This document shows, in pieces, positions 8,814 through 10,881 of a DNA stretch of 10,881 nt. Below the pieces are notes generated by a model. The model was not told the origin of the DNA and searched no databases. It saw only the letters and a list, made by a program, of their open reading frames with translations. Origin of the DNA: Setaria digitata (lineage: Eukaryota; Nematoda; Chromadorea; Rhabditida; Setariidae); assembly GCA_003640385.1 (NCBI GenBank), contig RCAB01000956.1:1-10881 (forward strand). The letters are read 5' to 3'. The stretch's first letter is position 1, and every line of letters starts with the position of its first letter. Made by a program: the position numbers and the translations under genes.

Positions 8814-8969
8814 GTATCCCAAATGGATGCATACATTCGAAAATCAATTATCATTAGAATTTCGAACGAAACAAAGTAATGCGATATTGTTATACACCGA
8901 TGATGGTGGAATTCAGGGAAATTTTTATTCTCTTATAATTGCCAATAGAAAATTGCAGTTGGATTTTAG
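8814..8969 (+). CDS. nrx-1: Alpha-neurexin exon encoding the start of the first laminin-G/LNS domain
   Basis: The exon is 156 nt (52 codons, phase 2 at both ends), bounded by CTGCAG before and GTATGA after. It encodes YPKWMHTFENQLSLEFRT, then KQSNAILLYTDDGG, then IQGNFYSLIIANRKLQLDF. This follows the LNS beta-sandwich pattern: a hydrophobic alternation SLEFRT, a strand ILLY, the turn TDDGG, and a strand ending KLQLDF. The combination of RYPKW entry and LYTDDGG is what I know from the first LNS domain of animal alpha-neurexins, which bind other synaptic partners outside the cell. Contactin-associated proteins, laminin alpha chains and agrin share the fold and are the alternatives. The position directly after a signal peptide and a GAPGSY motif favours neurexin. 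Only about the first third of the domain is here; later exons lie outside the window. Confidence 0.8.
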
Positions 8970-9294
8970 GTATGATATAAATTTTAAATAATCAGTTAAA
9001 AATTAATTATTTAACTTTCAATCGTATTTAATAAATGTCCGAATAGTAAAAATTGCGGAAAAAAAAAAGATAAATATAATACAAATTATCAAATTGGTTA
9101 TAATTATTTATTGGTTACTTAACTTTTATTTTAATTATCATTTGATAAAATAATATTCACGCCTGACATGCACTCGTACTTTTTAGTAATTAATTATTAA
9201 AAAAAATACAAATACTATGGCTAAAGGAGTTTCATCGTTATAGTTGTAAAAGCATGAGCATATCAATATTAATAATGCTTCTTCGTATGGATGC

Positions 9295-9732
9295 TTGGTA
9301 AATTGTAAATTTAATAAGAAATAGTATTGAATTAAACTGAATGAAGCAATAATTGGAAATGGATTTTTTCTTTATAATTAATTTGGTAAATTGTAAATTT
9401 AATAAGAAATAGTATTGAATTAAACTGAATGAAGCAATAATTGGAAATGGATTTTTTCTTTATAATTAATTTGGTAAATTGTAAATTTAATAAGAAATAG
9501 TATTGAATTAAACTGAATGAAGCAATAATTGGAAATGGATTTTTTCTTTATAATTAATTTGGTAAATTGTAAATTTAATAAGAAATAGTATTGAATTAAA
9601 CTGAATGAAGCAATAATTGGAAATGGATTTTTTCTTTATAATTAATTTGGTAAATTGTAAATTTAATAAGAAATAGTATTGAATTAAACTGAATGAAGCA
9701 ATAATTGGAAATGAATTTTTTCTTTATAATTA
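9295..9732. repeat. 88-bp tandem repeat, five copies, intronic
   Basis: Units begin TTGGTAAATTG at 9295, 9383, 9471, 9559 and 9647, each exactly 88 bp. The first four look identical. The fifth has a G-to-A change (AAATGAATTT in place of AAATGGATTT) and loses its last few bases at about 9732. The unit is AT-rich and shows no coding potential. It shares no evident sequence with the 87-bp array on the left despite the similar period. It lies inside the predicted intron after the LNS1 exon. Confidence 0.97.
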
Positions 9733-10727
9733 AAATACTATTGAAATCTTCTCATTTCATGCAATCCTCCTGTTGTCAACTAATATATTTATTCATTTGT
9801 CATCAAGAAGTTTTGAAAGGTTCAACTAATACTTTGATTATTTTTATACTAATAGCAACAAAATTTTAACTTACTATAAATTTCTTCAATCATGGAAAGG
9901 AATTTTTCTATTAAATTTATTAGAACTTTAAATGCTCGAATGAATTTATGATATACATAGATATTCAATGGCAATTAGCGGCCATAAAGATAGAAAATAT
10001 AAAATGAAAATTTGATGTTATAATGAAAAAATCGGAAATGAATGCTGAAAAAAATTAGCACTCGAAATTGGGAATGGATTTTTATTGGAGACTAGATATT
10101 GAAAATTCTATGTTAGAAATTACAACAAAAAAAAAAAAAAAAATTTTGAGTAACTGAAAGCTTATTTTAAATTTAAAAATAAAATTATGCAGGGAATTAA
10201 TTGTTAGGCTGTAAACCACAAGTTGGAGATTAAAAGTTGCAGTAATTGAAAATTACAAGAACCAATTGGACTAAGATCAGCACTGGAAAAAAAAATTAAG
10301 CTCGAAATTAGAAAAAAATTTTTGTTATAAATATGCTTCCAAGTGAAAAGCTACAAATTAGGACAATTTGATGCAAAAAAAAAAAAACAACTTTTGAAAC
10401 ACATTATCGAAGTTGTCGTTTTTATGGTTTTCTGCAAATTTTTCAACTGCAACTCTTCGTTCGCATTTTAAATCTTTCCTATGTTTTAATTAGCTAAATT
10501 TTTTTTTTTTTTTTTTTCTTTCACAACATCATTATTGTCACTATAATCACTATTATTATCCTTCCAGCTAATGTTTTCTCTCTTTTTTTTTATATATATA
10601 TTCCATCATTTTCTGCTAATATATCTTCTACTAATTATCAATATTATCAGTAATTTGATAACAATAATAAACAAATCCGAATTAAAAATTTCACTGAACA
10701 TGTATATTGAGCATTCGTTATAATTAA

Positions 10728-10881
10728 TCATTATTATTTTTCCACTTACTGCTATTATTATTATTATCGTTGTTATTACTTTTATTATTATTATTATTTT
10801 TATTATTATTATTATTTTTATCATTATTATTTTTATTATTATTATTTTTATTTTTATTATTATCATTATCATTATTATTAT
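10728..10881. repeat. Composite (TTA)n microsatellite running to the window edge
   Basis: Runs of TTATTATTA are broken by TTTTTA and TCA steps from about 10728 to 10881, and the array continues past the window. The minus-strand frame of 88 residues over it, almost all Ile, Lys and Met, is an artefact of the repeat. Confidence 0.9.

Larger units (their letters stand above)
8970..10881 (+). other. Large intron of the neurexin-like gene, open at the right edge
   Basis: It begins GTATGATA directly after the LNS1 exon. No continuation of the LNS domain with a phase-2 acceptor was found up to 10881, so the intron is at least 1.9 kb if the next exon is not missed. It contains the 88-bp array, A/T tracts near 10126-10142, 10375-10387 and 10500-10517, and the terminal TTA microsatellite. 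Words such as CTCGAAATT recur at about 10060 and 10300, suggesting a very diverged duplicated segment. Confidence 0.6.

Noticed and set aside
10015..10340. Tandem duplication of a segment containing CTCGAAATT words
   Set aside because: By-eye similarity is weak and interrupted by A tracts; it cannot be separated from AT-rich background without alignment statistics.
10606..10872. 88-codon Ile/Lys-rich minus-strand frame
   Set aside because: It is mainly a translation of the TTA microsatellite.

Overview
The window looks like AT-rich nuclear DNA of a small-genome animal, most likely a nematode and possibly a filarial/spirurid one. The evidence is a strongly AT-biased composition, dozens of 12-30 nt poly-A and poly-T tracts, several minisatellite arrays, short introns with GTATGT-type donors and T-rich AG acceptors, and one spliced gene recognisable as an animal cell-adhesion protein. 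The taxon is an inference from these traits. No bacterial gene organisation, rRNA, tRNA, CRISPR array or intact transposon was seen.

The only convincing gene is on the + strand at the right side. Exon 8814-8969 encodes the start of a laminin-G/LNS domain, and the exon before it (7508-8539) ends with a signal-peptide-like leucine core followed by a short stretch ending GAPGSYVRY. Joined, they give a GAPGSYVRYPKW junction and a LYTDDGG motif, typical of the first LNS domain of alpha-neurexin (nematode nrx-1). The rest of the gene lies beyond the right edge. Exon 7508-8539 is open for 344 codons, and about 310 of them lie upstream of the leucine core, in the same frame. A further 111-nt candidate exon (6998-7108) joins it in phase. 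All three exons are symmetric phase 2-2. This predicts a long, unrecognised N-terminal extension in front of the neurexin signal sequence, and it is the most interesting feature here.

Layout: 1-1440 is AT-rich noncoding DNA. 1440-2150 is an array of seven apparently identical 87-bp units, each an internal dimer with dyad symmetry, with decayed edges. 2150-3476 is AT-rich and holds a (GA)n microsatellite. 3477-4045 is a 31-bp minisatellite with a higher-order period of about 147 bp. 4046-6997 is AT-rich with microsatellites, long T tracts and one less AT-rich patch near 4683-4860. 6998-8969 holds the neurexin-like exons. 8970-10881 is a large intron that is still open at the right edge. It contains an 88-bp, five-copy array at 9295-9732 and ends in a composite TTA microsatellite.

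The first 7 kb cannot be assigned as intergenic or as 5' intron from sequence alone. No promoter or polyadenylation site could be supported.
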